Shown here piece after piece: positions 14,050 to 22,956 of a stretch of 28,821 bases of DNA. The position numbers and the translations under genes are program-made. Under the pieces are notes generated by a model. The model was not told the DNA's origin. It was given only the letters and a program-made list of their open reading frames with translations, and did no database searches. Every line of letters begins with the position of its first letter. Position 1 is the first letter of the stretch. Origin of the DNA: JAQGMJ01 sp036271855 (GTDB lineage Bacteria > Pseudomonadota > Gammaproteobacteria > Burkholderiales > JAEUOS01); NCBI GenBank assembly GCA_036271855.1, contig DATAZV010000349.1, forward strand, positions 1-28,821, in the 5' to 3' direction.

Positions 14050-15615
14050 TTACGGGCGCACGCCTGCGCGCAGCTTGGGGCCAAGCTGGGTTTTCAAGCG
14101 TCCCTGAAAGGCCTCGATGAACTGGCACAAATAGGGCCGGGTCTCGCGCGGGTCGATGATGTCTTCGACCGCGAAGGCTTCGGCGGTGCGGAACGGCGAC
14201 GACAACGCCCTGAGCTCGGCTTCGAGCTCGGCTTCGCGCGCTTTCGGATCAGGCGCGGATTCGATTTCGCGGCGATACGCGGCCTTCACGCCGCCTTCCA
14301 CCGGCAGAGAACCCCAATGCGCCGAAGGCCAGGCAATCTTGAAATTCAGCCCCGCCCGGTCGATCACATTGCCCCCGGCCACGCCATAGCATTTGCGCAC
14401 CAGCACGGTGAACACCGGCACGGTGATCTGCCCCAGCAGGTAGCGGCTTTGCAGGCCGAAGCGCATGATGGCCGCGGCCTCCGACTCCGGCCCGACCAAG
14501 AGGCCCGGCACGTCGACCAGGAAAATGATCGGGATGTTGAAGGCATCGCACAACTCGGTGAAATGCGCCTGCTTGCGTGCCGCTTTCACGTCGATGATGC
14601 CGCCGTACATCGGGTTGTTGGCGATGATGCCTACGGGGTAGCCGTCCATCCGCGCCAGCGTGGCGATAACGGCGCGGCCGAAGGTGGCCTGGATCTCGAA
14701 GCCGGAGCCCTGGTCGACGATCATGCCGATCAGCTTGCGCATGTCGTAAGCCTGGCGGTCGTTGCGCGGAATGATCGACAGCAGCGCGTCTTCGCAGCGG
14801 TCCACCGCATCGCCGCTCCTGGCGTTGGGCGCGAGTTCCCAGGCGTTTTGCGGCATGAAGGAGAGGAAGCGGCGAATCTGCCGCAGGCAATCCTCTTCGT
14901 CGGCGGCAACGTTGTCGATGGTACCGGCAGTGTCCGCCGAGACCTTGGCGCCGCCGAGTTCCTCTTTGTTCAATTTGGTGCCGAAGGCGCGCTCGACCAC
15001 CGGCGGGCCGGCGGCAAAGATTTGACTAGTTCCCCGCACCATGACGGTCCAGTGCGCCAGCAGGGCGCGCCCGGCGGGGCCGCCGGCCACCGTGCCCATC
15101 ACGGCGCTGACCACCGGCACGATACCCAGCAATTGCACCGAACGCTCGAAGCCGTCCATGCCGAAGCCCGGCACCACGGTGTAGCCCTTGCGCTTGACAG
15201 TGTTGACGGTACCGCCGGTGCCGTCGATCAGGTTCACCAGCGGAATGCGGTATTCGAAAGCCAGGTCTTCGATGAAGCCGCCCTGCCCGCCCTTGCGCCG
15301 GTCGCTGCCGAAGCCGGTGCCGGCGCGAATGGTGTAGTCCTCGCCGCCGACGGCCACCGGGCGGCCGTCGATCTTGCCGATGCCCATCACATAGGGCGCG
15401 GGCTCGAAGGCCGCGAGTTCGCCGTCCTTGTAGGTGGCGCGGCCGGCGAGCTTGCCGACTTCACGAAAGGTCTTGGGATCAAGCAGCTTGTCGATGCGCT
15501 CGCGCACCGTGAGCTTGCCGGCGGCGTGCTGCTTTTCGATCGCGGCGGGGCCGCCGCAGGCTTCCGCCAGGGCGCGGCGGCGATTGATCTCGTCGACTTC
15601 GGGTTGCCAAGTCAT
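14050..15615 (-). CDS. Acyl-CoA carboxylase carboxyltransferase (beta) subunit
   Basis: A 521-residue crotonase-fold carboxyltransferase of the propionyl-/methylcrotonyl-/geranyl-CoA carboxylase type, which moves CO2 from biotin to an acyl-CoA. The N-terminal half has KLTVRERIDKLLDP, GGEDYTIRAGTGFGSDRRKG and the oxyanion glycines GTVAGGPAGRALLAHW. The C-terminal half has GFEIQATFGRAVIATLARMDG, IIFLVDVPGLLVGPESE and KCYGVAGGNV. The start ATG at 15613-15615 is 155 bp from the divergent Bug-3 gene. It is followed by the biotinyl protein and the FCD GntR regulator as one likely operon. The nearby AtuA pair hints at a geranyl-CoA-like or other branched acyl-CoA, but the substrate is not determined by sequence here. 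Confidence 0.93.
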   Translation of the reverse strand: MTWQPEVDEINRRRALAEACGGPAAIEKQHAAGKLTVRERIDKLLDPKTFREVGKLAGRATYKDGELAAFEPAPYVMGIGKIDGRPVAVGGEDYTIRAGTGFGSDRRKGGQGGFIEDLAFEYRIPLVNLIDGTGGTVNTVKRKGYTVVPGFGMDGFERSVQLLGIVPVVSAVMGTVAGGPAGRALLAHWTVMVRGTSQIFAAGPPVVERAFGTKLNKEELGGAKVSADTAGTIDNVAADEEDCLRQIRRFLSFMPQNAWELAPNARSGDAVDRCEDALLSIIPRNDRQAYDMRKLIGMIVDQGSGFEIQATFGRAVIATLARMDGYPVGIIANNPMYGGIIDVKAARKQAHFTELCDAFNIPIIFLVDVPGLLVGPESEAAAIMRFGLQSRYLLGQITVPVFTVLVRKCYGVAGGNVIDRAGLNFKIAWPSAHWGSLPVEGGVKAAYRREIESAPDPKAREAELEAELRALSSPFRTAEAFAVEDIIDPRETRPYLCQFIEAFQGRLKTQLGPKLRAGVRP

Positions 15616-15682
15616 GGTTATGTTTTGTCTCGCTCCGGATGAAGCAAAGTATCGGCAGCGCTCCGGGCCTTGTCAATAGTAA

Positions 15683-15694
15683 ATTGTTAACAAT
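15683..15694. promoter_or_regulatory. Palindrome ATTGTTAACAAT, candidate GntR (FCD) operator
   Basis: A perfect 12-bp palindrome in the divergent promoter between the carboxyltransferase and Bug-3. It contains TTGT-TA-ACAA, matching the GT...AC core of many FCD GntR operators. The FCD regulator is encoded two genes downstream of the carboxyltransferase, so local autoregulation is likely. A second palindrome, CCTCTAGAGG, lies at 15724-15733. Confidence 0.5.
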
Positions 15695-15770
15695 CTGGGC
15701 ACTTATGCGGTGGAACACCACATCCTCTAGAGGACGGTGGGATAATCGCCACCTCGCTGAAGGAGTGTGC

Positions 15771-16742
15771 GTGCATTACCTGACTACCAAGTTCGCGGCC
15801 TGCTGTATTTTCGCCCTGAGCGGCGCGGCGTTTGCCGCCGATGCTTCATTCCCGAACCACCCGATCCGCATGGTGGTGCCCTTCTCCGCCGGCGGCGGCA
15901 CCGACGTGGTGGCGCGCGAGGCCGGGCAAAAAATGGGCGAGCTGCTGGGCCAAAGCGTGGTGGTGGACAACCGCCCGGGGGCCAATGGCATCATCGGCGC
16001 GGAAGCTGTGGCACGCGCGGCGCCAGATGGCTATACCTTGCTGCTGACCATCGCCTCGCAGGCAATCGCGCCGGCGGTGTACAAAAAACTGCCTTACGAC
16101 AGCCTGAAGGATTTCATTCCGGTGTCGCTGATCGCCACCTACCCCTATGTATTCGTCACCCCGCCCGGCCTGCCGCCGAAAACCTTTCGCGAATTCGTCG
16201 CGTACGCCAAGGCGCGGCCTGGCCAACTGAGCTACGCCTCGTCGGGCAACGGCAGCGGCCCGCACCTGGGGATGGAGCTGATCAATGGCGCCACCGGCAT
16301 GCAAATGGTCCACGTGCCCTACAAGGGCGCTGCCAATGCGAACGGCGATTTGATCAGCGGCCAGGTGCAGGCGATGCTGAACAATTTTCTCGCCGGGATT
16401 TCGCTGATCAAGGACGGCCGCCTGCGCGCGCTGGCGGTGACCAGCAACAAGCGCTCCAGCGCCATGCCGGAGTTGCCGACCCTGGCCGAATCCGGCTACC
16501 CCGGGCTGGAAGTGCTGGGCTGGTACGGCATGTTCGTCACCGCCGGCACGCCGCCCGATGTCGTTGCGAAGCTGTCGGAGGCAGCGGCGAAAAGCGCTTC
16601 TTCGCCCGCCGTGGTGGCGCGCATCGGCGGCGATGGCGCGATTCCCGTCGGCAGCAGCGGCCCCGAATTCAACCGTTTTTTTCGCGCCGAGCTGACCAAG
16701 TGGGCGGCGGTGGCGAAAAAGGCCAAGGTCACCCTGGATTGA
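15771..16742 (+). CDS. Bug/TctC-family periplasmic substrate-binding protein (3 of 8)
   Basis: A 323-residue exported binding protein and the only plus-strand Bug gene here. The signal peptide ends near AFA (residue 22). Family motifs are NHPIRMVVPF (29-38), VDNRPGA (65-71), PDGYT (85-89) and HVPYKG. The frame is open upstream, but the start is taken as GTG at 15771 because AAGGAG (15760-15765) lies 5 nt before it and it places the signal peptide at the N-terminus. It is divergent from the acyl-CoA carboxylase operon and its stop is 2 bp before the alpha/beta hydrolase ATG, so uptake and hydrolysis of the same compound are plausible. Confidence 0.92.
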   Translation: MHYLTTKFAACCIFALSGAAFAADASFPNHPIRMVVPFSAGGGTDVVAREAGQKMGELLGQSVVVDNRPGANGIIGAEAVARAAPDGYTLLLTIASQAIAPAVYKKLPYDSLKDFIPVSLIATYPYVFVTPPGLPPKTFREFVAYAKARPGQLSYASSGNGSGPHLGMELINGATGMQMVHVPYKGAANANGDLISGQVQAMLNNFLAGISLIKDGRLRALAVTSNKRSSAMPELPTLAESGYPGLEVLGWYGMFVTAGTPPDVVAKLSEAAAKSASSPAVVARIGGDGAIPVGSSGPEFNRFFRAELTKWAAVAKKAKVTLD

Positions 16743-16744
16743 AC

Positions 16745-17575
16745 ATGCCTAAGTTGCAGCGCCCCGACGGCGCTTCCATCGCCTACCACGTCGACGATTT
16801 CACCGACCCCTGGGACAAACGCCCCATCTTGTTTTTGCAGCATGGCAACGGCCGCAGCGCCGCCTTCTGGTACGCATGGATTCCGGCGCTGGCGCGGCAC
16901 TTTCGCATCGTCCGCCCGGACGCGCGCGGCGTCGGCGCCTCCAGCCCAATTGCCGATCCGGCACGGCAGATCGACATTCCCACCTGCGTCGCGGACCTGG
17001 CCGCATTGATCACGGAAGTCGCCGGTGGCGCGCCGGTGCACTTTTGCGGCGAGTCGATGGGCGGCATCCTCGGCATGGTGCTGGCGGCGGAACACCCAGA
17101 ACTCGTGGCGACGCTTTCCCTGATTGCCACTCCCGTCTATATCAGCGAGGCAATGAAAAAACGCTACTCGATGGGCGCCTCCTCGCGCCTGGCGGCGATG
17201 CGTGAAATGGGCATCGAGAAATGGGTGCGCGCCACCAGCGTGAACACCCGCTTTCCGCCCGAGGCGAGCGGGCTGATCGACTGGTATGTGGCCGAGTTCA
17301 GCCGCGGCAACCCGGAAACCCTGGTGCGTTACTCGGAACTGGTCAACAGCGCCAGCGCGGAACAATATCTTTCACGCATCCAGGCGCCGACCCTGGCGCT
17401 GTTCCCCACCAACGGGCCGATCACCGACCCCGAGCAGGAGCGCCTGATCGGTGAGAAGATCGCTCACGTGACGGTGGACCACCTGCCCACCGAGTACCAC
17501 ATGATCCACCTGATCTGCCCCGAAGCCTGCGCGCAAAAGGTCGGCGCCTTCTGCGAAAGCCACGCCGTCGCATAG
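16745..17575 (+). CDS. Alpha/beta hydrolase
   Basis: A 276-residue cytoplasmic alpha/beta-hydrolase-fold enzyme. The nucleophile elbow is GESMGG (Ser104 in HFCGESMGGILGMV), the oxyanion region is LQHGNGRSAAFW (31-42), and VRPDARGVGASS (57-67) follows strand four. The likely catalytic His is His255 in YHMIHL, with Asp228 in ITDPEQ as a possible acid. The family resembles 3-oxoadipate enol-lactonase and related hydrolases, but the substrate could equally be an ester, a lactone or a C-C bond. It starts 2 bp after the Bug-3 stop and probably shares its mRNA. Its 3' end converges on the beta-hydroxyacid dehydrogenase gene, 28 bp away. Confidence 0.9.
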   Translation: MPKLQRPDGASIAYHVDDFTDPWDKRPILFLQHGNGRSAAFWYAWIPALARHFRIVRPDARGVGASSPIADPARQIDIPTCVADLAALITEVAGGAPVHFCGESMGGILGMVLAAEHPELVATLSLIATPVYISEAMKKRYSMGASSRLAAMREMGIEKWVRATSVNTRFPPEASGLIDWYVAEFSRGNPETLVRYSELVNSASAEQYLSRIQAPTLALFPTNGPITDPEQERLIGEKIAHVTVDHLPTEYHMIHLICPEACAQKVGAFCESHAVA

Positions 17576-17603
17576 CCTGATGCGGCAGGCGCGGCACTCT
17601 GCC

Positions 17604-18506
17604 TCACTTCACGCGCTTGCGGATCGGCACCCCGCCCCAGGTTTCGAGCAGGCGCGCGACATCGGTGTAGTCGGCGTCCTTGCCGTAGACCGCGTTGGTC
17701 ACCACCAGCATCTCGCGCACCGCGGCACCGACGAACATCGGCACACCGAGGGATTCGGACTCTTCAACGCACAGGCGCACGTCCTTGTAGGCGAGCTTGG
17801 CGGCGAAGCCGATATTGAAAGTGCCGGTGACCACCGCCTTGGGGAATTTTTCCATGGTGGCTGAATTGCGCCCGGAGCCGGCGTTGATCACATCGAGCAT
17901 TACCTCGGGGTCCAGCCCCGCCTTCACGCCCATCGCCATCGCTTCCGAGGTGATGGCCACCGCTGCCGCCGAGAGCAGATTGTTGGCCAGTTTCATCGTC
18001 TGGCCCAGGCCGGCTTCGACGCCCATGTAGAACAGCGGGCCGAAGTTCTTCAGTACCGGCGACAGGGTTTCGAAACGCTCGCGCGGGCAAGCCACCATCA
18101 CCGCCACCGTGCCGCGCTCGGCGCCGCTGACCCCGCCGCTCACCGGGCAATCGACATAGGCGATGTTACGCTCGGCCAGCGCCTTGAAGGCAGCCACCGC
18201 GGCGCGCGGGCCGATGGTCGAGAGGTCGACCACGCATTTGACCGCCTTGCCGCCGAGTACGCCCTCGGGGCCGGCAACGACTTGCTGCACGATGGGGCCA
18301 TCAGGCAAACTCAGGAAAATGGTGGTCGCCGTGTTGGCGACTTCCAGCGCGCTTGAGCAGCGGATGCCGCCCTTGCCCGCCGCGCGGGCGAGCGCACCGT
18401 CGTCGCGGTCGTAAACGGCGACCTTGTAGCCGGCGGCCAGCAGGCGGCCGGACATCGGCCCGCCCATATTGCCCAGGCCGATGAATCCGTAGGTTTCTTG
18501 ACTCAT
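17604..18506 (-). CDS. Beta-hydroxyacid dehydrogenase (3-hydroxyisobutyrate dehydrogenase family)
   Basis: NAD(P)-dependent dehydrogenase of 300 residues. The Rossmann motif is GFIGLGNMGGPM (7-18), the substrate-binding motif is DCPVSGG (119-125), and the catalytic lysine is Lys172 in GQTMKLANN. These are hallmarks of the 3-hydroxyisobutyrate / tartronate-semialdehyde reductase / 2-(hydroxymethyl)glutarate group, which oxidises a hydroxyacid to a semialdehyde or the reverse. The residues after strand two (VYDRDD) do not settle NAD versus NADP. It starts at ATG 18504-18506, 29 bp after the stop of Bug-4 on the same strand, so the two are likely co-transcribed. Confidence 0.92.
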   Translation of the reverse strand: MSQETYGFIGLGNMGGPMSGRLLAAGYKVAVYDRDDGALARAAGKGGIRCSSALEVANTATTIFLSLPDGPIVQQVVAGPEGVLGGKAVKCVVDLSTIGPRAAVAAFKALAERNIAYVDCPVSGGVSGAERGTVAVMVACPRERFETLSPVLKNFGPLFYMGVEAGLGQTMKLANNLLSAAAVAITSEAMAMGVKAGLDPEVMLDVINAGSGRNSATMEKFPKAVVTGTFNIGFAAKLAYKDVRLCVEESESLGVPMFVGAAVREMLVVTNAVYGKDADYTDVARLLETWGGVPIRKRVK

Positions 18507-18535
18507 GATGTTCTCGTTCGTGGTTGAGGAAATTT

Positions 18536-19504
18536 CTAGCGCGCCTGCAGGCCGGCGGATTGCGCGATCGCCGCCAGGCGCTTGGAATCATTTTGCACCA
18601 GGTGCGCCAGCGCATCGGGGCCGCGCTCGGCGGGCGTCGGCGCCTGCGAGGCCATGCGGTCCATTTGCGTCTTGTATTCGGGACTGTCCAGGGTCTTCGA
18701 AATCGCGTCGGCAATCGCCGCGATCACCGCCTTGGGCGTGCCCTTGGGCGCGAAGTAGGCGTTCCAGATCACGTAATCGAATTCCGGCAGGCCGCCTTCG
18801 GCGAAGGTCGGCACGTCCGGCATTTGCGGCAAGCGCTTGGGCGAGGAGACGGCGATGGCCTTGATGCGCTTGTCCTGGTGCAGGGGCATCATGGTGACGG
18901 TCTGGTCGATCACGCCATCGATGGTGCCGGCCATCAGGTCGGTGATGGCCGGGCCGGAACCGCGGTATTGCACCAGCTCGCCCTTGCCCTTGGCAAGCTG
19001 CAGGAAAATCGCCTCGGCCAGGTGCGCGGTGGTGCCGGGGCCACCGGAACCCATGTCGGGCTTCAGGCTGCCGTCACGCATACGCTTGAGCATGGAAGGC
19101 AGGTCGCCGATGCCGCTTTTCAGGCTGACGCCCAGGACCATCGGCACCGTGGCCACCTGGCCGATGGCCGCCGCGTCGGTGACGGCATTGATGCCGGACT
19201 TCGGGTAAAGCAGCGGGATCAGCGGCATCGACAGATTGGAAAACATCAGGGTGTAGCCGTCCGGCTCGGACTTGGTCAGGCGCTGGAAACCCACCAGGCC
19301 GCCGGCGCCGGCGACGTTTTCCACCACCACCGGCTGCTTCAGAATGTTGGTCATGCCGGCGCCGGTCAGGCGCGCCAGCGCATCCAGCGTGCCGCCGGGG
19401 GCGACGCTGACGATGACGGTGATCGGCTTGCTTGGAAACGCCTGGGCACAGGCTTCGCCGGAAATCAACAGGGCTGCCGCCAGGCCCGCTATCGAACGCC
19501 ACAT
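18536..19504 (-). CDS. Bug/TctC-family periplasmic substrate-binding protein (4 of 8)
   Basis: A 322-residue exported binding protein with a signal peptide ending near ACA (residue 20). Motifs are FPSKPI (23-28) and PDGYT (81-85). The first ligand loop reads VENVAGAGG (61-69), with Val-Ala in place of Arg-Pro or Arg-Gly. The usual HVPYKG is VQYRGSG, so the binding pocket probably accepts a different ligand. An AAGGAG Shine-Dalgarno precedes the ATG at 19502-19504. It lies 93 bp downstream of the MmgE/PrpD gene and 29 bp upstream of the dehydrogenase, all minus strand. Confidence 0.92.
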   Translation of the reverse strand: MWRSIAGLAAALLISGEACAQAFPSKPITVIVSVAPGGTLDALARLTGAGMTNILKQPVVVENVAGAGGLVGFQRLTKSEPDGYTLMFSNLSMPLIPLLYPKSGINAVTDAAAIGQVATVPMVLGVSLKSGIGDLPSMLKRMRDGSLKPDMGSGGPGTTAHLAEAIFLQLAKGKGELVQYRGSGPAITDLMAGTIDGVIDQTVTMMPLHQDKRIKAIAVSSPKRLPQMPDVPTFAEGGLPEFDYVIWNAYFAPKGTPKAVIAAIADAISKTLDSPEYKTQMDRMASQAPTPAERGPDALAHLVQNDSKRLAAIAQSAGLQAR

Positions 19505-19597
19505 GATTTGTCTCCTTGGAACGGCAAGCCGCCCCTGTAGTTATTGGCCGGCCGCGCTACGCTGCGCGGTCCGGAAGTTAAAACGATTCCTCGTGCG

Positions 19598-20980
19598 TCA
19601 GTCCACCGTGAGCAGGCGCGAGAGCACTGCAACGTCAGCCAGCTCATCCAGTTGCCGCACCATGCGCAAACTCTCTTCCACCCGTGCCGCCGCCAGGCCG
19701 CTCATCGGCACCAGGCGGCGATACTTGGCTTCGATGTCGGCCCACTCGATGCCACGCGGGCCGGAGCCGCGCGGCGCGCTGCAGGAGCGGGTGATTTCGC
19801 TGCCATTTTTCAAGCGGATGGTGACGCTGCCGCCATGGCGATGCACGAAGCGGTCCGGCAGCGGCGGCGGGTTGGGGTCGAACACCACCTTGTCCTGCAG
19901 GGCGCCGATCACCGGGTCGGCCATCTTGGCCGCGGTCATCGCGTCCCAGCCGAAGCCGTAGTCGACGATGGCGGCGGCGACGAAATACACCAGGCTGTGG
20001 GCCGCATCGGTGAGATTGCGCGGATGCGGCTCGCCACGAAAATTGGTCCATTGCACGGCAGCGGAGATCGTCACGCTTTCGATCTCTTCGGGCTTCACCT
20101 CGCCGGCACGCGCCGCGTCGGCTGCCGCCTCGGCGGTGGCGTGAAAGGGATGGGCGCCGGGCATCAGCTTGACCGCCATGTCGGTGACGATGTCCCACGA
20201 CTGGCCGAAGTCGCGGGTGATCTCCTCGATCGCCTGCCCACCCATGGCCTTGAGAAAGCCGCGCGGCGCCTCGAAAATCTCCGGGTCGGCGGTGAAGCCG
20301 CGCTGCGCCGCCAGCGCCGCCTGCACGCCGGCCTGCGCCGACATGGCGGCGTGGTATTCACGCGCGCAACTGGTGTCGGCCGCCAGCGCCATGCCGCCGA
20401 TGGAGGTGGCGGCAAGCGCGATGGCGTGGGTCATCTGCTCCAGGTTCAGGCCAAGCAGCCGCCCGGCCGTCACCGCCGCACCGAATACGGTGGACACCGA
20501 GCCATGGAAACCCAGCTTCATCCGGCCAGGGGTAAGCGACTCGTCGATACGGCCGGCAACCTCGTAGCCCAGCACCATCGCGTCGGCCACCTCACGGCCG
20601 GAGCGGCCCAGATGCTCGCCGAAGGCGGCGCCGACGGTCGAGACAATGGTGCCGATATGGGCGATGCTGCGCAGGTCGCTGTCGTCGGAAGCAGCGGCAT
20701 CGCTGGCGATCGCATTGACCCGCGCGGCGCGCGCCAGCGGCAGGCGGCGGCCGTCGAACCAGACAGTCGCCTGAGGCGCGCCGCCATCTTCAATTTCAAG
20801 TTCACGGACGATGCGCGCCGTCGGGATGCCGTAACCCATGGCGGCGCTGGCAATCGTGCTGGCCAGGCTGATGCGCGCCCGCTCGCGCGCCAGTGCCGGA
20901 ATCGCCTCGCCGGGGGTGGCAACGGCGAATCCGGCAAGTGCGCCGGCAATGGTCAAGCCCGATTTTTCCGCGCCGCCCAC
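19598..20980 (-). CDS. MmgE/PrpD-family protein
   Basis: A 460-residue protein of the 2-methylcitrate dehydratase / immune-responsive protein (IRG1)-like fold, whose members dehydrate or decarboxylate tricarboxylic acids, while many remain without known activity. The helical N-terminal half includes GYEVAGRIDESLTPGRMKLGFHGS, with the glycine- and histidine-rich segment seen in the family, then AVKLMPGAHPFHATAEAA; the C-terminal lid domain contains ESVTISAAVQW and HGGSVTIRLKNG. The start is GTG at 20978-20980 with a GAGG Shine-Dalgarno, only 7 bp after the stop of Bug-5, so the two are translationally linked. Its place beside binding proteins suggests a tricarboxylate-like or branched acid substrate, but this is inference. 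Confidence 0.88.
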   Translation of the reverse strand: MGGAEKSGLTIAGALAGFAVATPGEAIPALARERARISLASTIASAAMGYGIPTARIVRELEIEDGGAPQATVWFDGRRLPLARAARVNAIASDAAASDDSDLRSIAHIGTIVSTVGAAFGEHLGRSGREVADAMVLGYEVAGRIDESLTPGRMKLGFHGSVSTVFGAAVTAGRLLGLNLEQMTHAIALAATSIGGMALAADTSCAREYHAAMSAQAGVQAALAAQRGFTADPEIFEAPRGFLKAMGGQAIEEITRDFGQSWDIVTDMAVKLMPGAHPFHATAEAAADAARAGEVKPEEIESVTISAAVQWTNFRGEPHPRNLTDAAHSLVYFVAAAIVDYGFGWDAMTAAKMADPVIGALQDKVVFDPNPPPLPDRFVHRHGGSVTIRLKNGSEITRSCSAPRGSGPRGIEWADIEAKYRRLVPMSGLAAARVEESLRMVRQLDELADVAVLSRLLTVD

Positions 20981-20987
20981 GATAGCC

Positions 20988-21989
20988 TCAATTGGCGGCG
21001 GCAGCGCCGAGCTTGCGGATGATCGGCGGCCACTTGTCGAGGTCGCGCGCCACCAGTTTCGTGTACTCCGCCGGCGAGCCCAGCGGCACCGGGGCGACAG
21101 TGTAGCCCTGCTCGGTCATGCGGGCGCGCACCTCGGGCTTGCTCATCACCTTGCCCAGTTCCGCGTGCAGCCGGGCCAGCAATTCCGGCGGCAGGCCGGC
21201 CGGAGCCATCACGCCGAACCACAGCGTCACCTCATAACCCTTGAGGCCGCTTTCGTCGAGCGTCGGAATGTTCGGCAGCAGCGCCGAGCGCGTCAGCCCG
21301 GTGACGGCGAGCGGTTTGAGCTTGGCGCCGCGCAACAGGCCGATGGCGGCCGGGATGTTGTACAAGCCCATATCGACGTCGCCACCGACAATCGCCGACA
21401 AACCCTGGGGCGCGCCGGTGTAGGGCACGTGCAGCAGCGGCTTGTCGAGAAACTGCGACAGCACGGCCCCGGCCATGTGGTGGCTGGTGCCGACGCCGCT
21501 GGAGGAATATTTGAAACTCTCCGCGGGTTTGGCGCGAATGTCGGCCAGCAGTTCGCTGACGCTGTTGTACTTCGAGGCGGGCGCGACCACCAGCACGTTC
21601 TGCACGGCGGCGACTTCGGCGATGTGGGTGTAGTCCTTGAGCGAGTCGTAGCCGGGCTTGGCGTACAGCACCTGGTTGTTGATCAGCGTGCCCTGCGAGC
21701 CCAGCCCCAGCGTATAGCCGTCCGGCTGCGCGTGCGCGACTTCGGCGGTGCCGATGGTGCCGCCGGCGCCGCCGCGGTTGTCCACCACCACGCCCTTGCC
21801 TAGCTGCTCGCCTAGCTGGTTGGCGATGATGCGCCCGAGCACGTCGCCGGCGCTGCCGGCGGCATAGGGGACGATGAGTTTGACCGGGTGTGTCGGATAA
21901 GCACCCTGGGCAAAGGCGGCCGGCATACAGCACCAGAAAATCGCGGCCGTCAATGCCGGGCGCAAGCGTAAACGCAGGCTGGAATTCAT
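20988..21989 (-). CDS. Bug/TctC-family periplasmic substrate-binding protein (5 of 8)
   Basis: A 333-residue exported binding protein. The signal peptide has an arginine-rich n-region (LRLRLR) and ends near AFA (residue 27). Motifs are YPTHPVKLIV (31-40), VDNRGGAGG (69-77), PDGYT (89-93) and HVPYTG. I chose ATG 21987-21989 because GGAG stands 6 nt upstream; a TTG four codons earlier lacks such support. It is followed after 7 bp by MmgE/PrpD. Upstream (21990-22136) lies the stop of the UTRA GntR regulator, which may be in the same transcript. Confidence 0.92.
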   Translation of the reverse strand: MNSSLRLRLRPALTAAIFWCCMPAAFAQGAYPTHPVKLIVPYAAGSAGDVLGRIIANQLGEQLGKGVVVDNRGGAGGTIGTAEVAHAQPDGYTLGLGSQGTLINNQVLYAKPGYDSLKDYTHIAEVAAVQNVLVVAPASKYNSVSELLADIRAKPAESFKYSSSGVGTSHHMAGAVLSQFLDKPLLHVPYTGAPQGLSAIVGGDVDMGLYNIPAAIGLLRGAKLKPLAVTGLTRSALLPNIPTLDESGLKGYEVTLWFGVMAPAGLPPELLARLHAELGKVMSKPEVRARMTEQGYTVAPVPLGSPAEYTKLVARDLDKWPPIIRKLGAAAAN

Positions 21990-22104
21990 CGATGTCTCCA
22001 ATATGTGTTTTATCGTGGCCCGCTATTGCCGGCGGTTCCGATCATACTGGCAATCTTCCGCCCTATCCGCGAATCCGGTCCATTGCATGGCCGTGATCGC
22101 CGCC

Positions 22105-22128
22105 GGCGGGTGGGTCAGGCTGCCCGCC
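22105..22128. terminator. GC-rich hairpin after the UTRA regulator gene
   Basis: GGCGGG (22105-22110) and CCCGCC (22123-22128) pair across a 12-nt loop, 8 bp past the regulator stop on the minus strand. There is no U-tract. It could slow transcription before Bug-5. Confidence 0.25.
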
Positions 22129-22136
22129 AGCCACGC

Positions 22137-22880
22137 CTAGTAAATCGGTAACTCCAGTTCGAACTCGTTGGCGTCCGCCAGGGCCTCGCGCACCTCGACG
22201 CAGTGCCCCTTGATGTCGAAGGAACGCCGCCGCACCACCAGCCCCGGGTTGCCGCGCTTGAGTTCCAGCATGTTCGATTCGGCGGCGGCCATCGGCCGCA
22301 CATGCAGGTGGTCGCTGGCCTTGAGCACCACCACGTTGCAGCGCTGCGCGTACAGCGGATACAGCCGGTCGGCCCAGGCGGTGCCGGGCAGGCGTGTCAG
22401 TGCCGCAAAGGCCGGCAGCGGCACCCAGATCTTTTCCAGCAGGCGCGGCACGCCTTCGATCAGCCGGCAGCGCTCGACCAGCAGCAGCTTGCGCGGCCGG
22501 TTTTCGAACACCTGCCCCAGGTCATCCGGGGTGGCGATGGTTTCCTTGACCAATATGCGCGCCGTCGGCATTTCCTCGCTGATCAGGGCGCGGCCGAAGC
22601 GAAAAAAACGCAGAATGGTATTGCCGGTCAGGCCGCGGCTGACCATGGTGCCGCGGCCATGGTGGCGCAGCAGCAGTTTTTCCTCGACCAGGGTCTGGAT
22701 CGCCTGGCGCATGGTGCCCAAGGCGACGCCGTAGAGCACCGCCAGCTCGGACTCGGCGGGAATCAGGCTGCCGGGCTTCCATTCGCCGGCATAGACGCGC
22801 TGCTTGAGCAGCGCGGCCAGTTCGCCGTGGCGGGTGGTGCCGCGTTTGGCCGCCGCGGCTCGGGTGGACTTAGCCGTCAT
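22137..22880 (-). CDS. GntR-family regulator, HutC/UTRA subfamily
   Basis: A 247-residue transcription regulator. The winged helix is at about residues 18-85, with GSLIPAESELAVLYGVALGTMRQAI then EEKLLLRHHGRGTMVSR, the HutC-type pattern; the usual Ser-Arg before the recognition helix is Ala-Leu. The UTRA effector domain (about 95-240) has LLVERCRLIEGVPRLLEKIWVP and ends ADANEFELELPIY. UTRA domains bind small ligands such as histidine derivatives, sugars or organic acids. It sits inside the Bug cluster between Bug-6 and Bug-5 on the same strand and probably controls one of the flanking transport/catabolic units. The ATG is at 22878-22880. Confidence 0.92.
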   Translation of the reverse strand: MTAKSTRAAAAKRGTTRHGELAALLKQRVYAGEWKPGSLIPAESELAVLYGVALGTMRQAIQTLVEEKLLLRHHGRGTMVSRGLTGNTILRFFRFGRALISEEMPTARILVKETIATPDDLGQVFENRPRKLLLVERCRLIEGVPRLLEKIWVPLPAFAALTRLPGTAWADRLYPLYAQRCNVVVLKASDHLHVRPMAAAESNMLELKRGNPGLVVRRRSFDIKGHCVEVREALADANEFELELPIY

Positions 22881-22956
22881 GGATAGTTACGGGCAGCTTC
22901 GGGAGAAATCAATCGAACGGCATCGCACTTGAAGCGCGGCCGGCTTGTTGTTCGCA

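Noticed and set aside
13885..15642. Plus-strand ORF of 585 codons
   Set aside because: It is antisense to the carboxyltransferase and biotinyl genes, which have unmistakable motifs; no recognisable domain in the antisense frame.
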